From: DASYKS01 sp031404815
GTDB taxonomy: Bacteria > Acidobacteriota > Thermoanaerobaculia > Multivoradales > UBA5704
Assembly: GCA_031404815.1 (NCBI GenBank)
Contig: JANNIH010000087.1
Location: forward strand, 22,414 to 86,413
Direction: 5' to 3'
Length of the DNA stretch: 64,000 bases
Shown: one piece after another, positions 26,801 through 34,708 of the stretch
How positions within the stretch are numbered: position 1 is the stretch's first letter
Layout of the letters: every line of letters begins with the position of its first letter
Made by a program: the position numbers and the translations under genes
Notes under the pieces: model-generated
What the model saw: the letters and a program-made list of their open reading frames with translations, nothing else
What the model was told of the DNA's origin: nothing
Database searches by the model: none

Positions 26801-27592
26801 AGCAACAACACCGCGACGGTGCGGCTCAATGGAGCACCACTCTCCGACATCCAGGTTTCCGAGTCGGTCGACGACGACACACCGGCGATCAGTCAGAACG
26901 TCATCTTCACGGTCACGGCGAAGAACGCCGGACCCGCGACCGCCACGGGAGTCGTCTTAACCAGCAATCTCCCCGCGGGGTTGACCCACGTCACCAATGC
27001 GCCGTCGCAAGGAACCTACGTCCCGGGTACCGGAACCTGGAGCGTCGGAACGCTCGCCTCGGGAGCGTCGGCTACGCTCTCGCTGACCATGACGAATACG
27101 GTCGCAACGACGGTCGCCCAGACCTTCACCAAGACGATGGCGACCGAGCAGGATCTGGTCGCCGGCAACGACGCGGCGAGCGTGCTTTTGAATCCCACGG
27201 TACCGGAGGTCGACCTGGCTCTCTCCAAGATCTCCATGCAGGAACCGGTGGCGAGCGGCTTGAACTTCAGCTACGTCATCGTGGCGACGAACCTGAGCGC
27301 GGGCAGCGCTACCGGAGTGGTCGTCACCGACATGTTGCCGGCCGGAGTCAGCCTGGTCTCCTCCGCAACGACGCAAGGGAGTTGCTCGGGCCTGACGACC
27401 GTCACCTGCACCTTGGGCACCCTCCTCGGAGGCGGCAGCGCGACGATCAACCTGGTGGTGACCAAGACGGTCGGCGGATCGGTCTCGAACACGGCCATGG
27501 TCGATGGCAACGAAAACGATCCGAACCCGGCCAACGACACGAACATCGCCGGAACCACCCCGGTCAGCCTGTTGGACTTCGAGATCAAATGA
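20825..27592 (+). CDS. Giant secreted beta-helix / DUF11 surface protein
   Basis: A 2255-residue protein. A signal peptide covers residues 1-42 (FAVLACLLILFGLAASPASA). Two long parallel beta-helix regions (about 45-800 and 930-1490, Asn/Thr/Gly-rich with recurring 'I.NNN..' turns) are separated by an Ig-like segment near 820-920. Six DUF11 (conserved repeat) domains fill about 1510-2250. The first three DUF11 units are near-identical 125-residue repeats (Lys codons at 25367, 25742 and 26117, a 375-base spacing); the last three have diverged. No sortase, autotransporter or T9SS-type tail is evident at the end (LLDFEIK). The start ATG has GGAGAG upstream. Likely an exported adhesin or polysaccharide-interacting protein. 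Confidence 0.85.
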   Translation: MIASVRLSAAAGAGHTPLPRRFAVLACLLILFGLAASPASAQVDVTATAGTLNASYTTLKGAFDAINAGTHQATITIGISGDTTETAPAVLNASGAGAALYTSIGISPTGGAARTISGAIVAGSPLIDLNGADNVTIDGLNTGGNALTIANTTVSATTVTSTIRFIGGATGNTITNSNLQGSGTMSVATNGAVIFFSTDAVTASGNDNNTISNNNIGPAGANLPTKGILGNGSTTTTAIGNSGIVITNNNIFDYFGAAVTSAGIAINGGCNAWSITNNRFYQTGTRTWTTGALHNAINIANTTATSGAQAFTITGNIVGFASNTQTGTYTLTGSTGKFIGIVFNGITGGTISNVNSNTVAAVSLTGVTSSGTSTASPMIGILITNGLANTSNNTIGSQSATGSLTFSTNSTTATDTIGIYNFSVDDWTAAGNSVGGISVTNAAASGTYILFGMRANTSTTKSWTATSNLIGGTVANSLQVTSTGTASQVIGMVTTNAAANWTSNTVRNLTNNNGTGTTTAASVIGMSVTTTTPNHTLSQNTIFNLANTNTTAATIVTGIQFTGATANVVARNLIYGLTSATNSATAEVNGIRVAGGTTIYRNNMIAIGAGITNALGGVATNSAATGINGINEFLGTDSFFHNSVYIGGAPTAGTGASYAFNGTQTINTRSFRDNIFFNARSNAGATGKNYAVKINGTTPNPTGLTINNNVYFANGTGAVFGFFNSLDVANLAAWKAAVGQDSASIEGNPQYNDPTNATPDLHIHPTNATVIESNGVDVGVTDDFDGQTRSGLTPVDIGADAGNFNGIDLGPPNIVYTPLANTLSTSNRPLAATITDAGSGVPTAGIGLPVIYFRKGNVGVFASTQATSAGAGVYNFTIDYSLVAGGSVAIGDTIQYYVVAQDGAATPNVISNPVSGAGGFTANPPAAATPPTTPNSYLISAPITGIKTVCASGCDFPTLTGATGIFKAINDGVATGNVEIQIAGDLVVGEDGMNGLNLLSEQPAGSNFTVRIYPTGVARAITGAFNGALIRMNGASRVTIDGSIGGVGTDRSLTISNTSITTPSVILFGSVGATPVTNDTLKNCIVINGVNTSSAVVISDATVLGNAGLFSNITIQNNDVQRAFVGVFATGGTTPQGGSNLVYTQNKVDTAGANAIRLVGLYMQGVLGATVSQNSVGNFSNVEGENDTGIWLATGTGNATVSGNTVTNLGMTLTTGFAPFGIRESSGLAASGNNFSGNTVTNLSTTGSTGLRGIAVSGGGVTIQSNRIQGIINNNTGTFGSFGIDVTAGNDDVIKNNFVSDVNHNMTGGAAFTPDFGVIGIRLGAGTGHKVYNNSVNLFGPHPGTATTSLLSAAFSISTTAQTGIDVRDNIFANNITGGTTSIAHVSVFLPSGGTSAMNLTWNNNAYFFGTDVARQGVGQAGTTAGTNFFTTLPALAAYSSTLSPAGTNDNASSASTGAVPYLSATDLHLTPASPLASAGVPIASVPIDIDNETRSTTAPSIGADEVVADLSITKTDGVTTATPGGSTTYTITASNAGPGSTSGTVADTFPATLTCTWTCVGAGGGTCTAAGAGNISDPVTLPSGGSVTYTASCTISGAATGSLANTATVTGVAGDPTPANNSATDTDTLVASANLDITKTDGVTTATPGGSVTYTIMASNAGPSNTTATVADTFPATLTCNWTCIGAGGGTCTAAGSGNINDAVNLPVGGSVIFSASCSISASATGSLSNTATVTGAATDPVPGNNSATDTDTLTPSADLSVSKNDGTSTATPGGSTTYTIIAGNAGPSNATGTIADTFPASLTCTWTCAGSGGGTCTAAGAGNINDAATLPVGGSVNYTASCTISASATGSLANTATVTITGGGADPNPGNNSATDTDTLVGASDIAITKSVNVASPTLGSNVIFTVVATNNGPSDATGVQVNDLLPVGLAFVSATPSLGSYNNTTGLWTIGALANGAPATLSITATVNRTQAMVNQASKSAAGEEDGNGSNNTATVRLNGAPLSDIQVSESVDDDTPAISQNVIFTVTAKNAGPATATGVVLTSNLPAGLTHVTNAPSQGTYVPGTGTWSVGTLASGASATLSLTMTNTVATTVAQTFTKTMATEQDLVAGNDAASVLLNPTVPEVDLALSKISMQEPVASGLNFSYVIVATNLSAGSATGVVVTDMLPAGVSLVSSATTQGSCSGLTTVTCTLGTLLGGGSATINLVVTKTVGGSVSNTAMVDGNENDPNPANDTNIAGTTPVSLLDFEIK
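25350..26475 (+). repeat. Three 375-base DUF11 coding repeats
   Basis: Near-identical DUF11 units with equivalent Lys codons at 25367, 25742 and 26117, giving an exact 375-base period. DNA identity is visibly high through most of the unit (GGCGGCGGCACCTGCAC..., AACAACAGCGCGACC...). This indicates recent tandem duplication or gene conversion within the 2255-residue protein gene. Confidence 0.85.
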
Positions 27593-27954
27593 TCGGGTAG
27601 GTCGTACGACAGAAGTTCGAAGCGGACCGCCGGGTCGACAAGACCCGGCGGTTCGCGTTTCAGGCGCTTCAGCGCGGAGCGTCGGAGGAATGCCGACCGG
27701 TGTAACCTTTGCCCGTACGCTGCTTGGACAACCGGGTTCGCCGGCTGCGCACCCGGGGCGAGCCCGTCGGAGCGAAAGAGTTCCCGGTCCCCGCGAAAAC
27801 GAGCGATCGGCAGCGAGATCTGAAGGGTCAAGAGCGATTTTTGCGGCATCCGAAGCCGGCTGCGAACGACCCCCATCCAGCGACCGCGAGCCGGCTTCGA
27901 ACGATCGCGCTCCTGAACCGATAGGACGGGACGGCCAAGTCATCGGGCGGCCAC
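27593..27954. other. 362-base intergenic region
   Basis: No coding sequence recognised on either strand. It holds a terminator-like hairpin near its left end (27627-27651) and an imperfect inverted repeat around GAAGCCGGCT / AGCCGGCTTC (about 27852-27900). It presumably contains the promoter of the CHAT operon, but no convincing -35/-10 pair could be picked. Confidence 0.5.
27627..27651 (+). terminator. Hairpin terminator after the DUF11 gene
   Basis: CCGCCGGGTC at 27627-27636 pairs perfectly with GACCCGGCGG at 27642-27651 across the loop GACAA. It starts 34 bases past the stop codon. The following TTCGCGTTT is only weakly T-rich. Confidence 0.5.
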
Positions 27955-30333
27955 ATGACCCTTGCCGCCCTCGAATCTCGCGTACTCTTAGAGCATCGTT
28001 TCGGACAACTGTATTGCCATCGAGCGTCTGTGGAGGGCTGCTTGGAGTACGAAGACTTCGTTCTCACGGTGACACCCACCGAAAATGGGGAGTTCCTCCT
28101 CGCCACCACGGGCCCGCTCCAGGGGGACGCGCGTGGAACTTCTCGGGCGCCGCTCTCCGACGAGGAATGGGCGCGGCTGTTCGCCGTCCTCTCCGAGAAA
28201 GATGGCGCTCCCCCGCTCACGGAGCCCGAGGCTCGCACCCTCGGCGAGAGACTTTTTGCCGCGCTCTTTCCCGAGCCGATCCTTCGCGCCCTCGAACGGA
28301 TCGAAGCACGACTCGTGGGCGACCCCGAGCGCCGATTGCGGATTCGCCTCCAGCTCGACCTCCAAAATCGCGAGGCGCTCCGCTTCTCCAGCCTCCCTTG
28401 GGAGCTCGCGTTCTCGGCCGTTCGGGGCGGCTTCCTGTTCCTAAGCCCCAAGGTCTCTTTCGTTCGTCACCTGGAGCTGCAGCGCGGTGTGCGCCCACCG
28501 CTCGAAGGGAACCTCCGCGTCCTGATCGCCTCGGCCGAACCGCTCGGCGTCCCACCGATTGGTGTCGAGAGCGAAGTCCGAGCCATTGAGGCGGCGCTCG
28601 GCAGGGTGGCGCAGGTGGAGTTGCTCCCGCCGCTCTACAAAGCCACGGCGCAGAGTCTGCGCGACGCGCTGGTCGGTGGCGCACCGGTCCATGTGCTCCA
28701 CTTCATCGGTCACTCCGATTTCGACCCGGAGAGCGGCGAAGGCGCCCTCATCCTCGAAGGCGCCCACGGAAGAAAGATGTACCTCCCTGGGTACCGGCTG
28801 GCAAATCTCCTCCGCGACCACGAGAGCCTTCGCCTCGCCGTCCTCAACGCCTGCTGGAGCGGGCGGGCGACGGACCGGCCGGACCTCGATCCGTTCGCAG
28901 GCGTTGCCCCGGCGCTGGTCCGCGATGGAATTCCGGCGGTGGTGGCGATGCAGTTTCCCATCCGAGGCAGCGCTGCGGAAGCCTTCAGCCAGAAGCTCTA
29001 CGAACGCCTGGCAAAGAACGATCCGTTGGACGCAGCGGTCGCCGAAGGGCGGCTGGCAGTCCAAACGAAAGCGGCGGAAACCGGCGGCTCCCCCGCTTCG
29101 TGGGCGATCCCTGCGCTCTATGCCCGGTCGCAGGACGGCCTGCTGTTTGCGCCGGGCGTCGATCCCGGCAGCGCGTCCGAAGAGATCCGGAGAGCGATCC
29201 TCCCCTTTGCTCCTTTGATCCAGCGGCAAACATCTGGTTTCGTCGGACGCCGATGGCTATTCGATCGAATAGAGCGTTTTACACAAGAGAACGAAAGCGG
29301 ACATTTTGTCCTCCGCGGTGATCCCGGAATCGGCAAGACCGCGTTTGTCGCACAGAGAGTCAAGCTCTCGAAGAACGTGCATCATTTCAATCAACGAGGG
29401 AGTGGCGTGAATACAGCGAAGCCGGCGCTAAGAAGCCTTTGCGCTCAGCTCGTCGAAAGGTATGCCCTGAAGCACAGCAGTCTCCCCCTGGAGGCCGGTG
29501 AGGACGGCTCCTACTTGATTCGTCTACTCGACGAGTGTTCCGGAAAGCTCAAACCAGGCGAGAAGGTACTCCTGATGATCGACGCCCTTGATGAGGCCGA
29601 TGCGTCGGCTCTCCGAACCGGGGCGAATGTGCTCTTCATTCCCCCTGAGCTGCCGATCGGTTTCTTCGCCCTTCTCACAACACGTCGGGGTGATCTGCCG
29701 CTCGATCTTCGCGGAGCCGTCGAGATTCTCGATCTAGAGCCGAAGTCGCCAGAAAACCTCGTCGATGTCCGCGAGCTCATCAAAACCCATCTCGAAAGTC
29801 CCAAGCTTCAGGAGTACCTCGAACACCCAGTACGCACCGCTGCGGCCTTCGTCGAAATCCTCGCCGAGAAGAGCGAAGGAAACTTCATGTACCTGCGGCA
29901 TGTGCTCGCAGAATTGGCTGCCGGTGAATACCAAGACCAGGAACTGGAGACACTTCCAAACGGGCTCCTCGGCTACTACGCCGCACACTGGCGGCAGATC
30001 CGGCAGCGCGACGAGGAGAGGTGGTTTGGCCTTCAGCTGCCGGTACTCGTTGCGCTCACTGCCTCGCGAACGCCAATATCGATGACCCGAATCTCCGACA
30101 TCGTAGGAATCGCCGATCGCCCGCGGATTCGCCAGGTACTCGACGAGTGGCAACCCTTCTTGCACCGAGTCGAAGGAAGTCGTGAGGCCGGTCGCTCAGA
30201 GCCCCGCTATCGGCTCTACCACGAGAGCTTCCGCGAGTTTATCGCCGCCAAAGACGAGGTTGAGGACGAACGCGTGCATCTACGGGCAATGCACCATAGG
30301 ATCGCGGAGCGCCTGCTCGCGAATTCGCCATGA
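27955..30333 (+). CDS. CHAT protease fused to a STAND/NACHT-type NTPase
   Basis: A 792-residue protein. Residues about 130-395 are a CHAT (caspase-like) domain: strand VHVLHFIGHSDFD with catalytic His253, and LAVLNACWSGRA with Cys300. Residues 425-690 are a STAND NTPase: FVGR at 429-432, Walker A GDPGIGKT at 455-462, Walker B VLLMIDALDEAD at 538-549. A winged-helix-like segment follows, ending RLYHESFREFI. CHAT-STAND proteins are predicted or known bacterial protease switches in antiphage defence and programmed cell death. The usual sensor repeats that follow this point are missing here; they appear to be encoded by the next gene, whose ATG overlaps this stop (ATGA). First gene of a four-gene overlapping operon. 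Confidence 0.85.
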   Translation: MTLAALESRVLLEHRFGQLYCHRASVEGCLEYEDFVLTVTPTENGEFLLATTGPLQGDARGTSRAPLSDEEWARLFAVLSEKDGAPPLTEPEARTLGERLFAALFPEPILRALERIEARLVGDPERRLRIRLQLDLQNREALRFSSLPWELAFSAVRGGFLFLSPKVSFVRHLELQRGVRPPLEGNLRVLIASAEPLGVPPIGVESEVRAIEAALGRVAQVELLPPLYKATAQSLRDALVGGAPVHVLHFIGHSDFDPESGEGALILEGAHGRKMYLPGYRLANLLRDHESLRLAVLNACWSGRATDRPDLDPFAGVAPALVRDGIPAVVAMQFPIRGSAAEAFSQKLYERLAKNDPLDAAVAEGRLAVQTKAAETGGSPASWAIPALYARSQDGLLFAPGVDPGSASEEIRRAILPFAPLIQRQTSGFVGRRWLFDRIERFTQENESGHFVLRGDPGIGKTAFVAQRVKLSKNVHHFNQRGSGVNTAKPALRSLCAQLVERYALKHSSLPLEAGEDGSYLIRLLDECSGKLKPGEKVLLMIDALDEADASALRTGANVLFIPPELPIGFFALLTTRRGDLPLDLRGAVEILDLEPKSPENLVDVRELIKTHLESPKLQEYLEHPVRTAAAFVEILAEKSEGNFMYLRHVLAELAAGEYQDQELETLPNGLLGYYAAHWRQIRQRDEERWFGLQLPVLVALTASRTPISMTRISDIVGIADRPRIRQVLDEWQPFLHRVEGSREAGRSEPRYRLYHESFREFIAAKDEVEDERVHLRAMHHRIAERLLANSP

Positions 30334-32999
30334 ACGGACCTGGCCGGTTCGCGGAAGCAGAGGAACTAGAAGAACAAAGGGAGGAGCTCTTCGGCGAGCT
30401 CGCCTATCATTTGGCTGAGGCCGGCAGTTTCAGCCACCTCCTCGAACATCTTGAGTCTTCGTCCTATTTGGCCGAGCAAGCCGACTATTTCGAAGGCTTC
30501 ACCGTCACTGCGGAGAATCTCGAGACCTATGTTTTGGCTGCTGCCATTCAGGTCGGAGACTGGCCCAGCTTCTTACGCTTCGGGGCGGTTGCCCAAAATC
30601 TTCGCGGTGTTGCGAATGACCTTGCGGACGAAGAGATGGTGGTCGCCCTCGCACGCGGCGGACGATTCGACCTCGCGTCCGATGCGGCCGATCGGATCGC
30701 CGACACCTGGTTCCGCGCCCAGGCATGGAGCGCCTTGGCGGCTCTCGCCGATGGAGAGCAGAACGAAGACTTGGGGAGCCTGCTCACAGGAACCCGCGCG
30801 CAGCTCGATACCCCGGGCTCCGCTCCTTACGATCCAGAGCTCGCTCTCTCCACGCTGCGCATCGTCGCCCGCCATCTCGGCAGAATCGTCGGCTTTGATT
30901 GGGCGGGCTGGATCGAACGATATGCGCAAGCCCCGTCTGCAGCCGAAAGCGTCCGTCGAGCCCTCGCCGAAGCCTGGCTCGATCTCGGCCAACCCAACCG
31001 CGATGAACTCTGGCAGGCCCTCGCCAACCTCCGAAATCTCCCGGGCGTGCTCGACTTCGCGCCGCGACGACTGGGAGAGCTCGCCATGCCGGCCGCCGTG
31101 CCGCGCCTTCTCGGACGGCTCGAAGGCCTGTTCGCAGAAGATGCCGGTCTGGGGTCCCGAGCGACGGCACGCTTCTTTGCGGCACTCTCGGAGCGCCACC
31201 CCAAAGAAGCTTCAAACCTCTGGCTCGCCCGAGCAGACGCCAACCTCGAATGGACGGCTGAGCTCGCCGACGATCTCCAACCTCTCCTCCCCCACCTGCC
31301 GACTGAACGGCTCACCGAGTACGCCGCGAATGCAGCCACCCCCGAGGCTCGCGCGGCTCTCCGCACTGCCGTGCTCACAGCGAAACCGAAACCCGGACCC
31401 GAGGCCACAGAGGCCGCGGTCGCTGCGGTCCACGCGATCACCGACCCCGCCGCGCGGTTGCATCGGGCGCTGCGCTTTCTCAAAGCGCGACCGCGCACAC
31501 CGGACGGCGCGGCCAAGAACCAACTGCTCGCGGTGGCGGGCCACCTCGACGAGCTGCAGTTCGAGGCGGCGACGGAGGACTTGATTCGCTTCGTGGACCT
31601 CGCGGCCGAGCTGGCTTCGGAGAAGGATCTCGGCGTCTTCCTCGACGGCATCGCCTGGGCGCCCAGTGCGGACGGCGTTCGTCTACTCGAGATCGCCCGC
31701 AAGGCGAAACAGGATCCCGTGCTCGCCCTGCTCGCCGATCGGGCCGAGCGCTATGCCGCGGCGGTGTCCAAGACCCAAGCCGAAGGGTTCACCCTGCGCG
31801 GCCAACTGCGCGGCGCGGCGACGGTTCGACGCTGCCTTCTCTTACAGTGCCTAAAACCGCTCGCCCCGGCGGTCGAGCTCCTGCTGCCCGACGAGGAAGA
31901 CGAGTTGCGCTTCGAGCTGGCGCGGGCGCTCGCTCGCCTGGGCCGAGCGGATCTTGCGCTCGAAGTGGGTGTAGACATTCGCGACCGACGGCGGCGCCTG
32001 CTCGCCCGCCTGGAAGCCGAGGCCGTGGCGAAGGACCAACCGGAGATTCGCGCCCGCGACCTCTACGCCGCGCTCGCCCGGGTCGAACCGCTGACCGACG
32101 AGGCACGTGGCTTGGGCCTTCTGTTCGAGCCGCCGTTCGATCCGGTCGAGGTCGCCGACCGCCGACTCGCCGAGATCTCCGAGCGCCCTGCCGAGGTCCG
32201 CGCGCTCCTTCGCCTCGCCGAACATTCGCTCGCGTTTCAACAGCGCTTCAGGCCGCGCATGCGCGACCTCCTCGCGCCCTTGGAGCTGCTACGCGCCCGG
32301 ATCGGCTTCGAGAACGACAGCGAGCTCGCCGCGGCGACCCCCGATGTCGCCCTGATCGCCGCGCGACTGAACCCCAAGCGCGCCGACCTCGAGCTGGGCG
32401 AAGCCGCGCGGCGACTGCTGGGCCTCGAAACCATCTCCTGGGATGAACGACTCGCTGCGTTTTCCCGCCTGGTCGGAATCGCCCGGCTCCTCGCGACCGA
32501 ACCGGAGTTCACCAAACCGGTCCAAAGGGCGCTCGCGGCGATGGCCCGGCTGCCGAACGAGATCGAGCCCAAGACCTTGCGAGCCGAACTCGGAGTGCGG
32601 TGGCCAGAGGTGGCACCTCATTTCACGGCCAAGATTCAGCGAGAGCCGGAAGCCACCTCGGAGGCCGAATGGCTGGACGCGCTCGCGCAGCGAATCGGCC
32701 AGGGCGAGATCGACCCCAACTCGACCGCGCTCAGCCCGATCCTCCACCGCCTCTGGACATGCGATGAAGACGAGAGCCGGCCACGGCTGGCGAAAGCCGT
32801 TCTCGAAGCCTTGAAAACCGGCGGCCGGGCCGGCGGCGAAGCGGCGCTCCGACTCTTCCTCCACGCCCACCTCGCACCGCGCCTCGGCTCCGATCGGCCG
32901 GATAAGGAGGAGGATCTCAGCCAGGCGCTCGCGGCGTTCGAGTCTGCGCTGTCGCTCGCGCCCGCGACGGGCACTCCTCTTCGCGAGGAGGCGAAGTGA
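30330..32999 (+). CDS. Large alpha-helical repeat protein, probable detached C-terminal half of the CHAT-STAND protein
   Basis: An 889-residue, Leu/Ala/Glu/Arg-rich protein of repeated amphipathic helices (HEAT/TPR-like), with no catalytic motif. Its beginning (EELFGELAYHLAEAGSFSHLLEHLESSSYL) matches what normally follows 'YHESF.eFl....HRRIA' within single-chain STAND proteins ('YALRHLPHHLAEAG...'). It therefore looks like the sensor half of the upstream protein split off at an ATGA junction (30330-30333). No strong ribosome site precedes its ATG, so it depends on coupling or on a frameshift. Its stop overlaps the GTG of the first membrane gene (GTGA, 32996-32999). Confidence 0.7.
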   Translation: MNGPGRFAEAEELEEQREELFGELAYHLAEAGSFSHLLEHLESSSYLAEQADYFEGFTVTAENLETYVLAAAIQVGDWPSFLRFGAVAQNLRGVANDLADEEMVVALARGGRFDLASDAADRIADTWFRAQAWSALAALADGEQNEDLGSLLTGTRAQLDTPGSAPYDPELALSTLRIVARHLGRIVGFDWAGWIERYAQAPSAAESVRRALAEAWLDLGQPNRDELWQALANLRNLPGVLDFAPRRLGELAMPAAVPRLLGRLEGLFAEDAGLGSRATARFFAALSERHPKEASNLWLARADANLEWTAELADDLQPLLPHLPTERLTEYAANAATPEARAALRTAVLTAKPKPGPEATEAAVAAVHAITDPAARLHRALRFLKARPRTPDGAAKNQLLAVAGHLDELQFEAATEDLIRFVDLAAELASEKDLGVFLDGIAWAPSADGVRLLEIARKAKQDPVLALLADRAERYAAAVSKTQAEGFTLRGQLRGAATVRRCLLLQCLKPLAPAVELLLPDEEDELRFELARALARLGRADLALEVGVDIRDRRRRLLARLEAEAVAKDQPEIRARDLYAALARVEPLTDEARGLGLLFEPPFDPVEVADRRLAEISERPAEVRALLRLAEHSLAFQQRFRPRMRDLLAPLELLRARIGFENDSELAAATPDVALIAARLNPKRADLELGEAARRLLGLETISWDERLAAFSRLVGIARLLATEPEFTKPVQRALAAMARLPNEIEPKTLRAELGVRWPEVAPHFTAKIQREPEATSEAEWLDALAQRIGQGEIDPNSTALSPILHRLWTCDEDESRPRLAKAVLEALKTGGRAGGEAALRLFLHAHLAPRLGSDRPDKEEDLSQALAAFESALSLAPATGTPLREEAK

Positions 33000-34708
33000 C
33001 CGCCGCCGACCGCGCCGCGCTCGACCTGAGGCGCCGCGAACGAATCGAGAAACATTGGCCGCGCTGGCGGTGGACACCGGAGGGCCTCTCTCGCTGGGAC
33101 TCGTTCGATGCCCGCTACTACCTCTCGGTCCTCGGTGTTGCCTTGCTGCTCGCTACGGGGTTCATCGAGGTCGCCCTTCTCTCCGGCGAGAGTCCGCTGC
33201 TCTCGCCCATTCAGGCCCTCGGTTCCCATCCCTGGATCGCGTTGATCCTCGCGGCCGTCTCGGGATGGGTCCTGCATCGAATCCTAGTCTGGAAGTGCCG
33301 AGGTTCAGCCCGGCTCCCGCTTGAACGGCGCATCCTGCGCGCCGTGATCGCCGCGGTTCCCGTCGGCGGCCTTCTTGCTCTTCCGTACTGGCGGGCATCT
33401 GCAAACGAACGACCGGCGCCCGATTCGGTGGCGCCTTCTCTCGCGCTCGACCGCTTGCCAAAATGGGGCCTCCGCCGTCTGGGTTTGGATCTTTGGCTCC
33501 ATCGGCATGCCCAGCGATTGCCCTGGATTCTCGCTTGGATGTTCGCAGGTCAACTGATTCCTTGGTTTACTCTCGTTGCGTGGGCAACGCGCCCCGCAGT
33601 GCTCCGCAATCACTTTGGACTACAGATCGCACTCCTCCTGCCGATGCATGTGGCAACTGCGGTCTGCCTTCTTCTCTACACGCGGCGCGAAGTGGCGGCG
33701 CGTCAGCTCACCGGATTGCGTGCGCACCTGCTCACCTGGTTGCCGCTCACCTTTCTGCTTCCCCTACCGATGAACTTGGTCGGAGCCCACATCTGGCGTC
33801 GGCGTAGTTTCGAATCGCTGGGCAAGAAGAGTCTCTTCGAAACGATCGCCGCGGGCCCTCGCACGTCGACGCTGCGCATGGCCGGCAGCACCGAAGGCGG
33901 GGGGGAAGTCGGCGCTCACGACCGCTTCTGGCGCCGGTTCACGGAGCTCAAGACGGCTCTGCTCGCAGCCGATGGCGCTCTGCTCGGCGCGCTGCTCGCC
34001 CACAGGAAGATCGAGATCCTCGAGCCCTGGTCGTTCGTACTCTTGTACAGCGCCTTCGCGGCGCTCGCGATCGGCCCGATCCTCGCGGCCGGCCGTTTCG
34101 TTCCCTGGGGATTCTCCCGGTGGCATCGAACTGACGCGCCCGTTCGCCCGCCGATCCCTTTTGCGATCTCGGTAGGTCCTGCAGCTTTCGGGCTCGGCGG
34201 TTTCCTCGGCTGGCGCTTTGTTGCTCTAGGCGCCACCAAGGCTGGCGGCATGCTCGCCGCCATAGCGCCGGCGATCGTGGTACTCGTAGTCGCAGCCTTT
34301 CTGTCCCTCTTTCTGGCGCAATTGACGAAGCGAACCCTCGATCTGGCTTTCGGCCGGGGTATCCTCTGGCTGGTCGGACTACAGTTTCTTGCCGTCGTCG
34401 GCTTGCTTGTTTCGGCGGGTCTGCCGGGCGCAGCGCCTCTACTTGCCGGGACGATCCTCGCGAGCCCTCTCGCGCACCTGGTGCTTGGGGGTCGCGCGCT
34501 GCCTTGGCTGCTCCATCCGCTGGGGTGGAAAGGTGTTTTCGATCGCCTCCTGGCCGGCTCCCTGCGCTGGAACCTAGCCGGTCGCGCCGCAACCGCGCTC
34601 CTACCGTTTGGCGGCCTCTTCTTGCCGTTCTGGCTCCATCACCGCAGTCGGCGCGCGAGGCGCGATGGTAGGACCTGGTGGAAGGTAGCCGGACGCCTTA
34701 TGCCATGA
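32996..34708 (+). CDS. Unrecognised multi-spanning membrane protein (paralogue A)
   Basis: A 570-residue protein with about 12 predicted transmembrane helices, a basic N-terminus (RRRERIEKHWPRWRW) and a basic tail. The pattern P-x-G-G-L-x-x-x-P-x-W occurs at the end of the third helix (VPVGGLLALPYW) and in the last helix (LPFGGLFLPFW). It starts at GTG overlapping the helical-repeat gene. I do not recognise the family and see no transporter, channel or enzyme motif. Clear homology to the next gene product shows in the third helix, the ReVaaRQltglR-like loop and the C-terminus. Because it is coupled to a CHAT protease gene, a membrane effector or anchor role is possible (inference). Confidence 0.7.
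   Translation: MTAADRAALDLRRRERIEKHWPRWRWTPEGLSRWDSFDARYYLSVLGVALLLATGFIEVALLSGESPLLSPIQALGSHPWIALILAAVSGWVLHRILVWKCRGSARLPLERRILRAVIAAVPVGGLLALPYWRASANERPAPDSVAPSLALDRLPKWGLRRLGLDLWLHRHAQRLPWILAWMFAGQLIPWFTLVAWATRPAVLRNHFGLQIALLLPMHVATAVCLLLYTRREVAARQLTGLRAHLLTWLPLTFLLPLPMNLVGAHIWRRRSFESLGKKSLFETIAAGPRTSTLRMAGSTEGGGEVGAHDRFWRRFTELKTALLAADGALLGALLAHRKIEILEPWSFVLLYSAFAALAIGPILAAGRFVPWGFSRWHRTDAPVRPPIPFAISVGPAAFGLGGFLGWRFVALGATKAGGMLAAIAPAIVVLVVAAFLSLFLAQLTKRTLDLAFGRGILWLVGLQFLAVVGLLVSAGLPGAAPLLAGTILASPLAHLVLGGRALPWLLHPLGWKGVFDRLLAGSLRWNLAGRAATALLPFGGLFLPFWLHHRSRRARRDGRTWWKVAGRLMP

Noticed and set aside
28217..29229. Leftward frames opposite the CHAT domain
   Set aside because: No homology and antisense to catalytic CHAT motifs on the forward strand.
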